This document shows positions 43,854-52,226 of a stretch of DNA of 64,000 nucleotides, one piece after another. The first letter of the stretch is position 1. Every line of letters starts with the position of its first letter. The notes under the pieces are model-generated. The model saw nothing but the letters and a program-made list of their open reading frames with translations. It ran no database searches and had not been told where the DNA came from. This DNA comes from Vreelandella malpeensis. GTDB taxonomy: Bacteria > Pseudomonadota > Gammaproteobacteria > Pseudomonadales > Halomonadaceae. The DNA is taken from contig NZ_WHVL01000001.1 in the NCBI RefSeq assembly GCF_020622355.1, forward strand, positions 744,001 to 808,000. Direction: 5' to 3'. Both the position numbers and the translations under genes were made by a program.

Positions 43854-44846
43854 TTACTGGCCGATAGCCTGGAGGCGCTCGTAGGTCTGCTCGTCCCAGG
43901 TCGCGGCACTGCCGTGGTGAGCGGGTAGCACCGCCTCGCGAAAGCGCTCGCGATCCACCTCGTTGATGGTATTGCCCTGCTCCTCGAACCAGGCGACGAG
44001 TTCGGCCTCGGCCTGCTGAATGTCGCGGGTGTTGTTCACCGCTGCTTCCTGGAACACCTCGCGAAATATCGCCTGGTCCTCTTCGGAGAGCTGGTTCCAA
44101 CGCGGCCCGCCCACGATAGTGATCAGCGAATCGGTGATATGGCCGGTCAGGTTGATGTAGTCCTGCACCTCGTAAAAGGCCTTGGCCTTGATCGTCGGCA
44201 GCGGGTTTTCCTGAGCGTCGACCACCCCCTGCTGGAGCGCCAGATACACCTCGTCGAAGGCGATCGGCGTCGGGTTGGCGCCCACGGCCCGGGGCATCAT
44301 CATGTACATGGGGGCATTGGGCACGCGGATCTTGAGGCCCTGCATGTCCTCGGGTTCGTTGATCGGCTTGTTGGAGGTGACGTGACGCTCACCGTAGTAG
44401 TTGAGCGCAACCGGCACGCTGCCGGTCTGCTCCTGATACCCTTGAGCGATCTCGTCGAACAGTTCGCTGTCGGCGAAGGCTTGCCAATGATCGAAGTCGC
44501 GGAACATGTACGCCGCCCCGGCGATGCCGATCGGCCCATAGGCCCGCCCGGCGAACTGCGTACCGGTATAGATGACATCGACCGTGCCGAGCTCGAGCCC
44601 TTCGTTGATATCCTCCTCCTTGCCCAGCGACGCCGCCGGGTACACCTCCATGGTATAGCGCCCGTCGGTACGCTCTTCGATCTGGTCGGCGGCCCACAGG
44701 GCCCACTCGTGATACGGTTCGGTGGTTTCGTAGACATGGGCAAAACGCAGGTTCTCCGCCGCGCCGGCAACGCCGACGCTTGCCGTGAATAGCGCAGCAC
44801 CCAGAAAACAGGAAAAACGAACACGCGTGTAGCGGTTATTGCGCAT
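43854..44846 (-). CDS. dctP: TRAP transporter solute-binding protein DctP, system 2
   Basis: This 330-residue periplasmic protein has a signal peptide (RFSCFLGAALFTASVGVAGA) then ENLRFAHVYETTEPYHEWALWAADQIEERTDGRYTMEVYPAASLGKEEDINEGLELGTVD. The ligand-site region LKIRVPNAPMYMMMPRAVGANPTPIAFDEVYLALQQGVVDAQENP is conserved and resembles sugar-acid (uronate/aldonate) binding members. GAGGAG is 6 nt upstream. It is divergent from xylX, so both may respond to one regulator. Confidence 0.88.
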   Translation of the reverse strand: MRNNRYTRVRFSCFLGAALFTASVGVAGAAENLRFAHVYETTEPYHEWALWAADQIEERTDGRYTMEVYPAASLGKEEDINEGLELGTVDVIYTGTQFAGRAYGPIGIAGAAYMFRDFDHWQAFADSELFDEIAQGYQEQTGSVPVALNYYGERHVTSNKPINEPEDMQGLKIRVPNAPMYMMMPRAVGANPTPIAFDEVYLALQQGVVDAQENPLPTIKAKAFYEVQDYINLTGHITDSLITIVGGPRWNQLSEEDQAIFREVFQEAAVNNTRDIQQAEAELVAWFEEQGNTINEVDRERFREAVLPAHHGSAATWDEQTYERLQAIGQ

Positions 44847-45197
44847 GAGAGACTCCTCACAACCCTTGGACTTGTTATTGGTCAGTTGCTGTCGGTCAGT
44901 GTACGAGCGGTAACGCCATCCGAAACAGACGCTCAGTCTGTATACGTGTCATACCACTTTTTTCAAAACTAGACGCTCGCTTGCTTCCCGACAACCCTAC
45001 GTCTTCGAACTTTAGTCGTGGTCCATAAAAAGTGCCGGTGCACACTATCCGCGCTGGCGTCTCATGCCATTGGCGTATCGACCCGGCTCTTGACGCTGCG
45101 CTAAAGTCGATCATCAGCTGGCATACCTGTCATACAAAGCTCGCAGAGTGACAAGATCCGCCACCGATACTCGAATCCATCATTGACGGAGGTACGC
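44847..45197. promoter_or_regulatory. Divergent control region between dctP (system 2) and xylX
   Basis: This stretch of 351 bases holds no gene. On the minus side AATAACAA (44879-44872) lies 26 bases before the dctP start. TGTCATACC occurs at 44947-44955, just after GTATAC, and GGCATACCTGTCATAC at 45121-45135 on the xylX side. GGAGG (45188-45192) precedes the xylX GTG. AT-rich runs at 44930-44975 probably hold the dctP promoter. Confidence 0.6.
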
Positions 45198-46385
45198 GTG
45201 CAATCACTTTCACAAGCGCTCTCGCAACCGCTCTCTTCGAAAGATGTTCTCCCCCGGGATGCCGACCGCGCGCTGCTGGTCGGCCGCGTTTGGCAGGAAG
45301 GCGAGCACCCGGGCCCCGTACTGGTCACGGTTCGCCGTGGCCAAGTGATCGATATCACCGAATTCGGCCCCACCATGGCGGATCTTCTCGAGCGCGATGA
45401 TCTGCGCGACGTGGTACAGAACGCCAGGGGTTCATCGCTTGGCCATATCGACACCCTGGTGGCCAACTCTCAAACCGTGCCGGCCAAGGCCCCCTACCTG
45501 CTTGCCCCCTGCGATGTGCAGGCGGTCAAGGCTTGCGGCGTCACCTTCGCCGTCAGCCTTCTGGAGCGCGTCATCGAGGAGCAGGCTGGCGGTGACCCGG
45601 CGCGGGCCAAGGCCCTCCGCGATGACCTGCAAGCAGTGATCGGCACCGATCTTTCTCGAATCGTACCCGGCTCCGAGGAGGCCACCGCGCTCAAGCGAGC
45701 GCTTCAGGAGAAAGGCGGCTGGTCGCAGTACATGGAAGTGGGTATCGGTCCCGACGCCGAGGTCTTCACCAAGGCGCAGCCGCTCTCGTCGGTAGGGTTC
45801 GGCACTACCGTGGGCCTGCATCCAAGCTCGAAATGGAACAACCCCGAGCCGGAAATCGTGCTGGCCGTTGACAGTCAAGGTCGTGTGCGTGGCGCGACGC
45901 TTGGCAACGACGTCAACCTGCGCGACGTCGAGGGTCGCAGCGCCCTGCTGCTGGGCAAGGCAAAGGACAACAACGCGTCCTGCTCGCTGGGCCCGTTCAT
46001 TCGCGTGTTCGACGAGCATTTCGACATCGACACGGTTCGCGCCAGCCAGGTATCGCTTCGCATCGAAGGCGCCAGCGACGGTTTCGTACTCGAGGGTACG
46101 AGCGACATGCGCGAAATAAGCCGCGACCCGCTGGATCTGGTGCGCCAGACCGTCGGCGCGCACCATCAATACCCCGATGGCTTCATGCTGTTTCTGGGCA
46201 CCATGTTCTCCCCCATCGAGGATCGCGATGGCGAAGGCCAGGGCTTTACCCACCATCTCGAGGACCGGGTGTCCATCGCGACGCCATCGCTCGGCACGCT
46301 CGTCAATTCCGTGGGGCAAAGCGACAAGCTGCCACCCTGGACCTTCGGCATCCGGGAACTGATGCGTCATCTGGCACGCCGCTAA
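45198..46385 (+). CDS. xylX: 2-keto-3-deoxy-D-xylonate (D-arabonate) dehydratase XylX
   Basis: This 395-residue FAH-superfamily enzyme dehydrates 2-keto-3-deoxy-D-pentonate to alpha-ketoglutarate semialdehyde. It reads very like Caulobacter XylX: ACGVTFAVSLLERVIEEQAGG, WSQYMEVGIGPDAEVFTKAQPLSS, WNNPEPEIVLAVDSQG, GNDVNLRDVEGRSALLLGKAKDNNASC and YPDGFMLFLGTMFSPIEDRD. The GTG at 45198 is preferred because GGAGG is 5 nt upstream and an earlier TTG at 45183 contains it. It is coupled in an operon with fucD (19-base gap) and an FAD enzyme. Confidence 0.88.
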   Translation: MQSLSQALSQPLSSKDVLPRDADRALLVGRVWQEGEHPGPVLVTVRRGQVIDITEFGPTMADLLERDDLRDVVQNARGSSLGHIDTLVANSQTVPAKAPYLLAPCDVQAVKACGVTFAVSLLERVIEEQAGGDPARAKALRDDLQAVIGTDLSRIVPGSEEATALKRALQEKGGWSQYMEVGIGPDAEVFTKAQPLSSVGFGTTVGLHPSSKWNNPEPEIVLAVDSQGRVRGATLGNDVNLRDVEGRSALLLGKAKDNNASCSLGPFIRVFDEHFDIDTVRASQVSLRIEGASDGFVLEGTSDMREISRDPLDLVRQTVGAHHQYPDGFMLFLGTMFSPIEDRDGEGQGFTHHLEDRVSIATPSLGTLVNSVGQSDKLPPWTFGIRELMRHLARR

Positions 46386-46403
46386 ATCTTCGAGGAGACA
46401 ACA

Positions 46404-47711
46404 ATGACAACGATCACTCACGTCGACGTTCAGGACATCCGCTTTCCCACCTCGCGCTCGCTCGACGGCTCCGATGCCATGAACGCCGCACCGGACTACT
46501 CCGCCGCCTACGTCGTTCTGCACACCGATGACGGGGCGCTCGAAGGCCATGGGCTGACGTTCACGATCGGTCGCGGCAATGAAATCGTGATCACGGCCCT
46601 GCACTCCCTGACACCGCTAATTCAGGGACGCACGCTCGACTCGATCACCGATAACATGGGCGCGTTCTGGCGCGAGTTCACCGGCGACAGCCAACTGCGC
46701 TGGATCGGCCCGGACAAGGGCGCAATCCATCTGGCGACCGCCGCCATCGTCAACGCGCTGTGGGACATGTGGGCGAAGCGCGAAGGCAAGCCGGTGTGGA
46801 AGCTGCTGGTGGACATGAGCCCGGAGCAGTTGGTGCGCTGCCTGGATTTTCGCTTCGTCACCGACGCGTTGACGCCGGAAGAGGCGATTTGCCTGTTGCG
46901 CCGCCAGGCACCCGGCAAGGCCGAGCGCGAGGCACACATGCGCCGCGACGGCTATCCGGGCTACACCACCTCGGCGGGCTGGCTCGGCTACAGTGACGAC
47001 AAGGTGCGCGGCCTTGCACGCGACGCGCTGGCCGACGGTTGGACCCACTTCAAGCAGAAGATCGGCGGCGACATCGACGAGGACGCTCGCCGCGCGGCGC
47101 TGCTGCGCGAGGAGATCGGCTGGGACAACGTGCTGATGATGGACGCCAACCAGGTGTGGGAGGTCGATGAGACGGTGCACAAGATGCGCCGGCTGGCCGA
47201 GTTCGACCCGCTCTGGATCGAGGAGCCCACCAGCCCCGACGATATCCTTGGCCACGCGGAAATCCGCCATCGCGTCGCCCCGATTGGCGTGGCGACCGGC
47301 GAGCACTGCCACAACAAGGTGATGTTCAAGCAGTTCTTCCAAGCCGAAGCGCTCGATTACTGCCAGCTCGATGCCGCCCGCCTAGGCGGACTCAACGAGG
47401 TCGTTCTGGTGGTGCTGATGGCGGCCAAGTTCGGCGTGCCGGTCTGCCCCCACGGCGGCGGCGTCGGGCTCTGCGAATACACCCAGCACATCGCCCTGTT
47501 CGATTACATCGCCGTCTCCGCCGACCTAGAGGGGCGGGTGCTGGAGTACGTCGATCACCTACACGAGCACTTCATCGACCCGGTCGTGGTCCGCCGCGGC
47601 CGCTACCAGGTGCCCGAGGCGCCCGGCTACAGCATCACCATGCACCCCGACGTCCGGGCGCAGCACCGCTTTCCCGACGGCCCGGCCTGGCAGGAGAGTG
47701 GCCATGAGTGA
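46404..47711 (+). CDS. fucD: L-fuconate dehydratase (enolase superfamily)
   Basis: This 435-residue Mg-dependent dehydratase matches Xanthomonas L-fuconate dehydratase: VQDIRFPTSRSLDGSDAMNAAPDYSAAYVVL at the N-terminus, FTIGRGNE, LRWIGPDKGAIHLA, the catalytic lysines in FKQKIGGD, DANQVW, WIEEPTSPDDILGHAEIR, ATGEHCHN and PHGGGVGLCEYTQH. It makes 2-keto-3-deoxy-L-fuconate from L-fuconate and by stereochemical analogy may dehydrate D-arabinonate. GAGGAG and ACAACA precede the ATG. The gene overlaps the next one by 8 bases. Confidence 0.88.
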   Translation: MTTITHVDVQDIRFPTSRSLDGSDAMNAAPDYSAAYVVLHTDDGALEGHGLTFTIGRGNEIVITALHSLTPLIQGRTLDSITDNMGAFWREFTGDSQLRWIGPDKGAIHLATAAIVNALWDMWAKREGKPVWKLLVDMSPEQLVRCLDFRFVTDALTPEEAICLLRRQAPGKAEREAHMRRDGYPGYTTSAGWLGYSDDKVRGLARDALADGWTHFKQKIGGDIDEDARRAALLREEIGWDNVLMMDANQVWEVDETVHKMRRLAEFDPLWIEEPTSPDDILGHAEIRHRVAPIGVATGEHCHNKVMFKQFFQAEALDYCQLDAARLGGLNEVVLVVLMAAKFGVPVCPHGGGVGLCEYTQHIALFDYIAVSADLEGRVLEYVDHLHEHFIDPVVVRRGRYQVPEAPGYSITMHPDVRAQHRFPDGPAWQESGHE

Positions 47712-49125
47712 TACAGACACGTTTCTGGACGAGCTCGAAGCGCTGCTCGGCAAGCCTGGCCTTCTTCGCGACAGCGATGCCATGGCACGCTACGTGAGCG
47801 ACTGGGCCGGAGAGTCGCTGGGCGCGCCGCTGGCCGTGGCTCGACCCGCAAGCGTCGAAGACGTCGCCGAAGTCGTGCGACGCTGTAATGTTCGGGGTAT
47901 CGCCATGACGCCCCAAGGCGGCCATAGCGGTCTGGTTGCCGGTGCTCTGCCTGCTCGGGACGGTCAGGAGCTGGTGATCAGCCTGGAGCGGCTCGACCGC
48001 GTGCGCGACATCGACCCGATCAACTTCACCATGACCGTGGATGCCGGCTGCATTCTCGAAAACGTCAAGCGCGCCGCCTGGGAGCACGACTGCGATTTCC
48101 CGCTTTCCCTGGGCGCCCAGGGAAGCTGCCAGATCGGTGGTAACATCGCCACCAACGCCGGCGGGTTGAACGTGCTGCGCCACGGCATGATGCGTGAGCT
48201 GGTGCTGGGGCTCGAGGTAGTGCTGCCCGACGGCCGGCTCTGGCAGAACCTGACCGCACTCCACAAGGACAACCGCGGCTACGCCCTGCAGCAGCTTTTC
48301 ATGGGCAGCGAAGGCACCCTGGGCATCGTGACCGGCGCGGTATTGAAACTCTCGCCCCGACCGACCCAAAGCCGCTCGGCGCTTCTGGGCATGCCCTCGG
48401 TGCAGGCGGTGGTCGATCTTTACAGCCTCGCTCGGCGCGACTGCTGCGACCTGCTGACCGCCTTCGAACTGATTCCAAGGCGCTGCATCGAGCTCGCCAT
48501 GGAGGCCACACCATCGCTTATTGACCCTATGGATCAGCCCTACCCCTGGTACGTGCTGATGGAAGTCGCCGCGACCGGGCCGATCGATCTCAGCGCCCTG
48601 CTGGAGCAGCTTCTGGAGGCGGGCCTGGAGCGCGAGCTGGTGCTGGACGGTGCGCTGGCGGCAAGCGACGCCCAGGCGGCTCAGCTCTGGCAGTTCCGTG
48701 AAAGCATGCTGGAAGGGCAGCGCCGACGCGGCGAACATCTGCGCACCGATCTGTCCGTGCCGATTTCGAAAATTCCCGCCTTCGTGAGCGAGGCAAGCGA
48801 TGCGATCAAGGCCCTCGACGCCGAGTGCGAGATCATCGCGTACGGTCACGTGGGCGACGGCAACCTGCACTTCAACCTTCTTCCACCGCCCACCATGGCA
48901 AACGAGAAGAAGAAGGCCTACCTGCATGCCCTCGAAACGCGACTATTCGAGGTGCTCGACGGCTTCGACGGCAGTATCAGCGCCGAGCACGGTATCGGAC
49001 GCACCAAACGAGAAGCCTACCTCGAGCGGCTCGCGCCTACCGAGCGCGAACTGCTGGAAGGTATCAAGACACTCTTCGACCCCAAAGGCTTGATGAATCC
49101 CGGGCGTATCCTGCCACCGCGCTAG
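47704..49125 (+). CDS. FAD-linked 2-hydroxyacid dehydrogenase (GlcD/D-lactate/D-2-HG type)
   Basis: This 473-residue flavoprotein has the FAD-binding type 4 domain (about residues 35-215, TPQGGHSGLVAGA, SLGAQGSCQIGGNIATNAGGLNVLRHGMMRELVLGLEVVLPDG) and the C-terminal FAD oxidase domain with GHVGDGNLHFN and SAEHGIGRTKREAY. It oxidises a D-2-hydroxyacid and passes electrons to quinone or an ETF. The ATG at 47704 overlaps fucD, with GGAG 7 nt upstream. In context the substrate could be a lactate, glycolate or hydroxyglutarate from sugar-acid breakdown. It ends at a strong bidirectional hairpin. Confidence 0.82.
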   Translation: MSDTDTFLDELEALLGKPGLLRDSDAMARYVSDWAGESLGAPLAVARPASVEDVAEVVRRCNVRGIAMTPQGGHSGLVAGALPARDGQELVISLERLDRVRDIDPINFTMTVDAGCILENVKRAAWEHDCDFPLSLGAQGSCQIGGNIATNAGGLNVLRHGMMRELVLGLEVVLPDGRLWQNLTALHKDNRGYALQQLFMGSEGTLGIVTGAVLKLSPRPTQSRSALLGMPSVQAVVDLYSLARRDCCDLLTAFELIPRRCIELAMEATPSLIDPMDQPYPWYVLMEVAATGPIDLSALLEQLLEAGLERELVLDGALAASDAQAAQLWQFRESMLEGQRRRGEHLRTDLSVPISKIPAFVSEASDAIKALDAECEIIAYGHVGDGNLHFNLLPPPTMANEKKKAYLHALETRLFEVLDGFDGSISAEHGIGRTKREAYLERLAPTERELLEGIKTLFDPKGLMNPGRILPPR

Positions 49126-49134
49126 AAAAATAAG

Positions 49135-49160
49135 CGCCCCGTGGGTTTCCCCTCGGGGCG
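49135..49160. terminator. Bidirectional terminator between the FAD enzyme and dctM (system 3)
   Basis: Arms CGCCCCG (49135-49141) and CGGGGCG (49154-49160) form an outer stem with inner GGG/CCC pairing around TTTC. AAAAA lies before it (T run on the minus strand). It separates convergent genes. Confidence 0.78.
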
Positions 49161-49167
49161 ATCGTTC

Positions 49168-49219
49168 AATCCCCTATTTTAATCCCCTATTTCAATACCC
49201 TATCTTAATACCCCATCAG
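49168..49219. repeat. Four 13-bp tandem repeats spanning the dctM stop codon
   Basis: Units begin at 49168, 49181, 49194 and 49207 (consensus AATMCCCTATYTT). The last includes the dctM stop codon and its final codons. The tract follows the terminator and probably arose by slippage. Confidence 0.85.
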
Positions 49220-50500
49220 ATCCGGAAGCCAGGTCGCAAGCCCCGGAATGGCGATCAGCAGCAGGATGGCGAGCAGCACCGGTATCAGAAACGGCAGCAC
49301 CGCCTTGACCACCTGCCCGTAGCGAAGCTTGGTGATGCCGACCATCATGAACAGCACCGTGCCGAAGGGCGGCGTGATGACGCCGATCGAGAGCGTGATC
49401 ACCATCACGATGCCGAAGTGCACCGGGTCGAGCCCGGCGGTGAGCGCGGCGGGCACCACGATCGGGGTGAAGATCAGGATGCTCTCGATCACCGACATGA
49501 AGCAGCCGATCAACAAAAAGAACAGCGCGAAGCAGACCAGCAGCAGGATAGTCGGCATCTCGACGGTCGCCACCTGTCCGGCCAGCGCCTGGGGAATGCC
49601 CATGCGCACCAGGATCCAGCCGTAGAAGCTCGACACCGCGATGATCAAAAGGATCACCGCGCTGAACATCAGCGTGCGGCGAAAGGCATCAAAAAGGCTC
49701 TTCAGACTCAGGTCGCGATAGATCAGCCCGCCGAGAACGATGGCGTAGAGCGAGGCGATGGCGCCGGCTTCGGTGGGCGTGAAGAAACCGCCCCAGATCC
49801 CGCCGACGATGATCGCCGGCATCACCAGCGGCAGCACCGCCCGCTTGCCGGTACGCAGCACTTCACGGCTATCGAAGGGCGTGGGCTCGGGCATCTGCAC
49901 CTTGCCGGTCGCGCCGAGGTAGGCCGTCATGCCCATGAGCAGCAGCGCCATCAGGATGCCGGGGACGATCCCGGCCATGAACAGCCCGCCGATGCTGACG
50001 TTGGCCAGCCACCCGTACACCACCAGCGCGATGCTCGGCGGCAAAATCGGGCCGACAACGCTCGAAGCGGCGGTGATCCCGGTGCTGTAATCGAGCGCGT
50101 AACCGCGCTCCTTCATCGCCTTGATCTCGATGCTGCCAAGCCCGGCGGCATCCGCCACTGCCGTGCCCGACATGGTGGCAAATATCGAACTTGCCACCAC
50201 GTTGGCGTGACCGAGCCCGCCCCGGGTGAAGCCCACCAGAGCGGTGGCGAAGTCGAAGATGCGCGTGGTCGTCGAGCCCTGGTTCATGATGTTGGCCGCC
50301 AGGATGAACAGCGGAATCGCCAGCAGGGTGAAGTTGTTGAGCGTCTGGATCATGCGCAGCGACAGAAGCTCGACCGGAAGCCCGCCCGCCCCGGTGACGG
50401 CCAGCGCCGTGAACGACGTCACGCCGATGGCCACGACCACCGGCAGGCCGATCATCATCAGCGCCAGCAGGCCACCCACGAATATTGCCAGTTCCATCAT
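49205..50500 (-). CDS. dctM: TRAP transporter large permease DctM, system 3
   Basis: This 431-residue permease has DctM motifs MIQTLNNFTLLAIPLFILAANIMNQGSTTTRIFDFATALVG, FATMSGTAVADAAGLGSIEIKAMKERGYALDYS, ILPPSIALVVYGW and VITPPFGTVLFMMVGIT. The ATG at 50500 overlaps the dctQ stop (ATGA). It is last in the dctPQM operon of system 3. A 13-bp repeat tract overlaps its 3' end. Confidence 0.9.
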   Translation of the reverse strand: MMELAIFVGGLLALMMIGLPVVVAIGVTSFTALAVTGAGGLPVELLSLRMIQTLNNFTLLAIPLFILAANIMNQGSTTTRIFDFATALVGFTRGGLGHANVVASSIFATMSGTAVADAAGLGSIEIKAMKERGYALDYSTGITAASSVVGPILPPSIALVVYGWLANVSIGGLFMAGIVPGILMALLLMGMTAYLGATGKVQMPEPTPFDSREVLRTGKRAVLPLVMPAIIVGGIWGGFFTPTEAGAIASLYAIVLGGLIYRDLSLKSLFDAFRRTLMFSAVILLIIAVSSFYGWILVRMGIPQALAGQVATVEMPTILLLVCFALFFLLIGCFMSVIESILIFTPIVVPAALTAGLDPVHFGIVMVITLSIGVITPPFGTVLFMMVGITKLRYGQVVKAVLPFLIPVLLAILLLIAIPGLATWLPDLMGY

Positions 50501-51033
50501 GACGCCACCCCCTCGGAAGCAGGCGCCAGCCAGGCCACCGGTCCGCGCAGGGTCTGCCACAGCGCGATCAGTGCCATGGCGGCGAAGCTGAACAGGATGG
50601 CGTAGTAGAGAAAGGAGAAACTGATGCCCAGCGACACCGTATTGTTATGGGCACTCATGTAGGACATGGTCCAGGCGCCCCACCCCGCAAGCGCGAAGAA
50701 CAGCGCCGAGATGGCCGCCGTGAGCCGGTACTGGCACTGGCGCCCGAGCGCCCCCAGGCGGTGGCTGAATAGATCCACGACCAGGTGGTCGCTGCGCACC
50801 CAGGCGGAAATGGCGCCGAAGGCGACGGCGTACACCGCCAGCAGCGACACCACTTCCTCGGACCAGGGCATTCCCCAGCCCAGCAGGTCGCGGGTCACGA
50901 CGGCACTGACGATGAGTCCCAGCACGCCGACCAGAAGCGCCACGCCGATGGCGTCGCAGCAGCGGGTGACGGTGCGCAGGGCATGAAAGGCAAAGCGGTC
51001 TGCGCCTCGAGCGGGCGACTTGGCTTCGTCCAC
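50497..51033 (-). CDS. dctQ: TRAP transporter small permease DctQ, system 3
   Basis: This 178-residue membrane protein has four helices and the DctQ core TRDLLGWGMPWSEEVVSLLAVYAVAFGAISAWVRSDHLVVDLF. The GTG at 51033 is preferred because AAGGAG lies 7 nt upstream; a TTG at 51063 lies before that box. It is coupled to dctM by ATGA. Confidence 0.87.
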   Translation of the reverse strand: MDEAKSPARGADRFAFHALRTVTRCCDAIGVALLVGVLGLIVSAVVTRDLLGWGMPWSEEVVSLLAVYAVAFGAISAWVRSDHLVVDLFSHRLGALGRQCQYRLTAAISALFFALAGWGAWTMSYMSAHNNTVSLGISFSFLYYAILFSFAAMALIALWQTLRGPVAWLAPASEGVAS

Positions 51034-51117
51034 GAAACGACTCCTTGAATGGTACGTACGCAAAGCGGCGACGACACGGGGCGGCCACGCCGCCCCGCCG
51101 TCAGGAAAGGCTGATGC

Positions 51118-52104
51118 TCAGTCGTCGACCCGACCGGCAGCGAGGGCGTCGTCACGCACACCGTCCGCCATGTTCGACAACACGCGGTCGATGGCCGGCT
51201 GCGCCGCTTCGCGGAAAGCAGCGATATCGGGCTCGATCACCATCATGCCCTCCTCCTCGAGCGCATCGCGATAGAAGACGTCGAGCTCGAGCTCCTGCTC
51301 GTTGCCGTAAGCGCGCGCCACGTCCACGGCCTCGCCGATCAGCACCTGGTCCTCTTCATCGAGACCCTCCCACCAGCGGGTGCTGGCGACCCAGCTCCAG
51401 GGGAACTGGACGTGGCTGGTCATGATGAGATAGTCCTGCACCTCCCAGAGCCTGCGTGTGTAGGGCGAGGAGAGCGAGTTCTCGTGGCCATCCACCTGGC
51501 GAGTCTGCATCGCAAGATAGATCTCCGGCGCCGGAACGTTGACCACCTGCGCGCCGATTTCCTGCCATACCTCGAGCCAGATGGGCAGCGACGGCATGCG
51601 CAGGCGAAAACCCTGCAGATCCGCCGGGGAGTGGATTTCCTTGTTCGCCGTCATGTGGCGCGGCCCGCGATGCTGAAGGCCCAGAAAAGTCAGCCCGCCA
51701 CGGCTGCCGGCCCGCTCGATCAGGGTCTGCCCCGACGGGCTTTCGAGGTAGTGGTCCACCTCCTCCCAGGTGGTGAAGAGAAAGGGGACGGTCATGGCAT
51801 CGTAGTCCGGCGCGTACTGCTGGCGCCAGTTGCCGCCGGTCAGCGCCAGCTGCGTCTGCCCCAGGTTGAGCAGCTCAAGCACCGAATCCTCGCCGCCCAG
51901 CGAGCCGGCCAGGAACGGGCGCACGTTGAAGCGTCCGGGGGCCTGCTCTTCAAGGTACTCGGCGAAGCGTTCGATGGCGGCACTTTCCGAGCCGCCCTCG
52001 CTCATGGTGTTGTTGACTTGGATCTCGATCGGTTGGGCGAGCGCGAAGGGCGCCGCCGCCAGCATGCCGAGAGTCGTCAGGGTGGCCAGCAGTGTCTTTT
52101 GCAT
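51118..52104 (-). CDS. dctP: TRAP transporter solute-binding protein DctP, system 3
   Basis: This 328-residue periplasmic protein has a signal peptide (LLATLTTLGMLAAAPFALAQ), then IEIQVNNTMSEGGSESAAIERFAEYLEEQAPGRFNVRPFLAGSLGGEDSVLELLNLGQ. The ligand region FRLRMPSLPIWLEVWQEIGAQVVNVPAPEIYLAMQTRQVDGHENS departs from the common NPTP/QGVVDGQEN pattern, suggesting a different ligand. Its operon lies beside a LysR gene and CoA-transferase/lyase genes, so a carboxylic acid that is activated to a CoA ester is a plausible substrate. Confidence 0.87.
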   Translation of the reverse strand: MQKTLLATLTTLGMLAAAPFALAQPIEIQVNNTMSEGGSESAAIERFAEYLEEQAPGRFNVRPFLAGSLGGEDSVLELLNLGQTQLALTGGNWRQQYAPDYDAMTVPFLFTTWEEVDHYLESPSGQTLIERAGSRGGLTFLGLQHRGPRHMTANKEIHSPADLQGFRLRMPSLPIWLEVWQEIGAQVVNVPAPEIYLAMQTRQVDGHENSLSSPYTRRLWEVQDYLIMTSHVQFPWSWVASTRWWEGLDEEDQVLIGEAVDVARAYGNEQELELDVFYRDALEEEGMMVIEPDIAAFREAAQPAIDRVLSNMADGVRDDALAAGRVDD

Positions 52105-52226
52105 GAGATGGGTTCTCTCAATTTATCGTTATGGCGAAGAATGGCGTGTGTCGCGCCCGATCTTGAAACAAGCCGCGCACGCGCTCAAATCGACGTTCAT
52201 GAAGCACGCCTTCGCGGTTCACGAAC

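Noticed and set aside
45432..46604. A 390-codon minus-strand frame
   Set aside because: It is a shadow of xylX and fucD; both sense genes are well recognised.
49418..50605. A 395-codon plus-strand frame
   Set aside because: It is antisense to dctM of system 3 and consists of His/Asp/Arg-rich low-complexity text typical of membrane-gene shadows.
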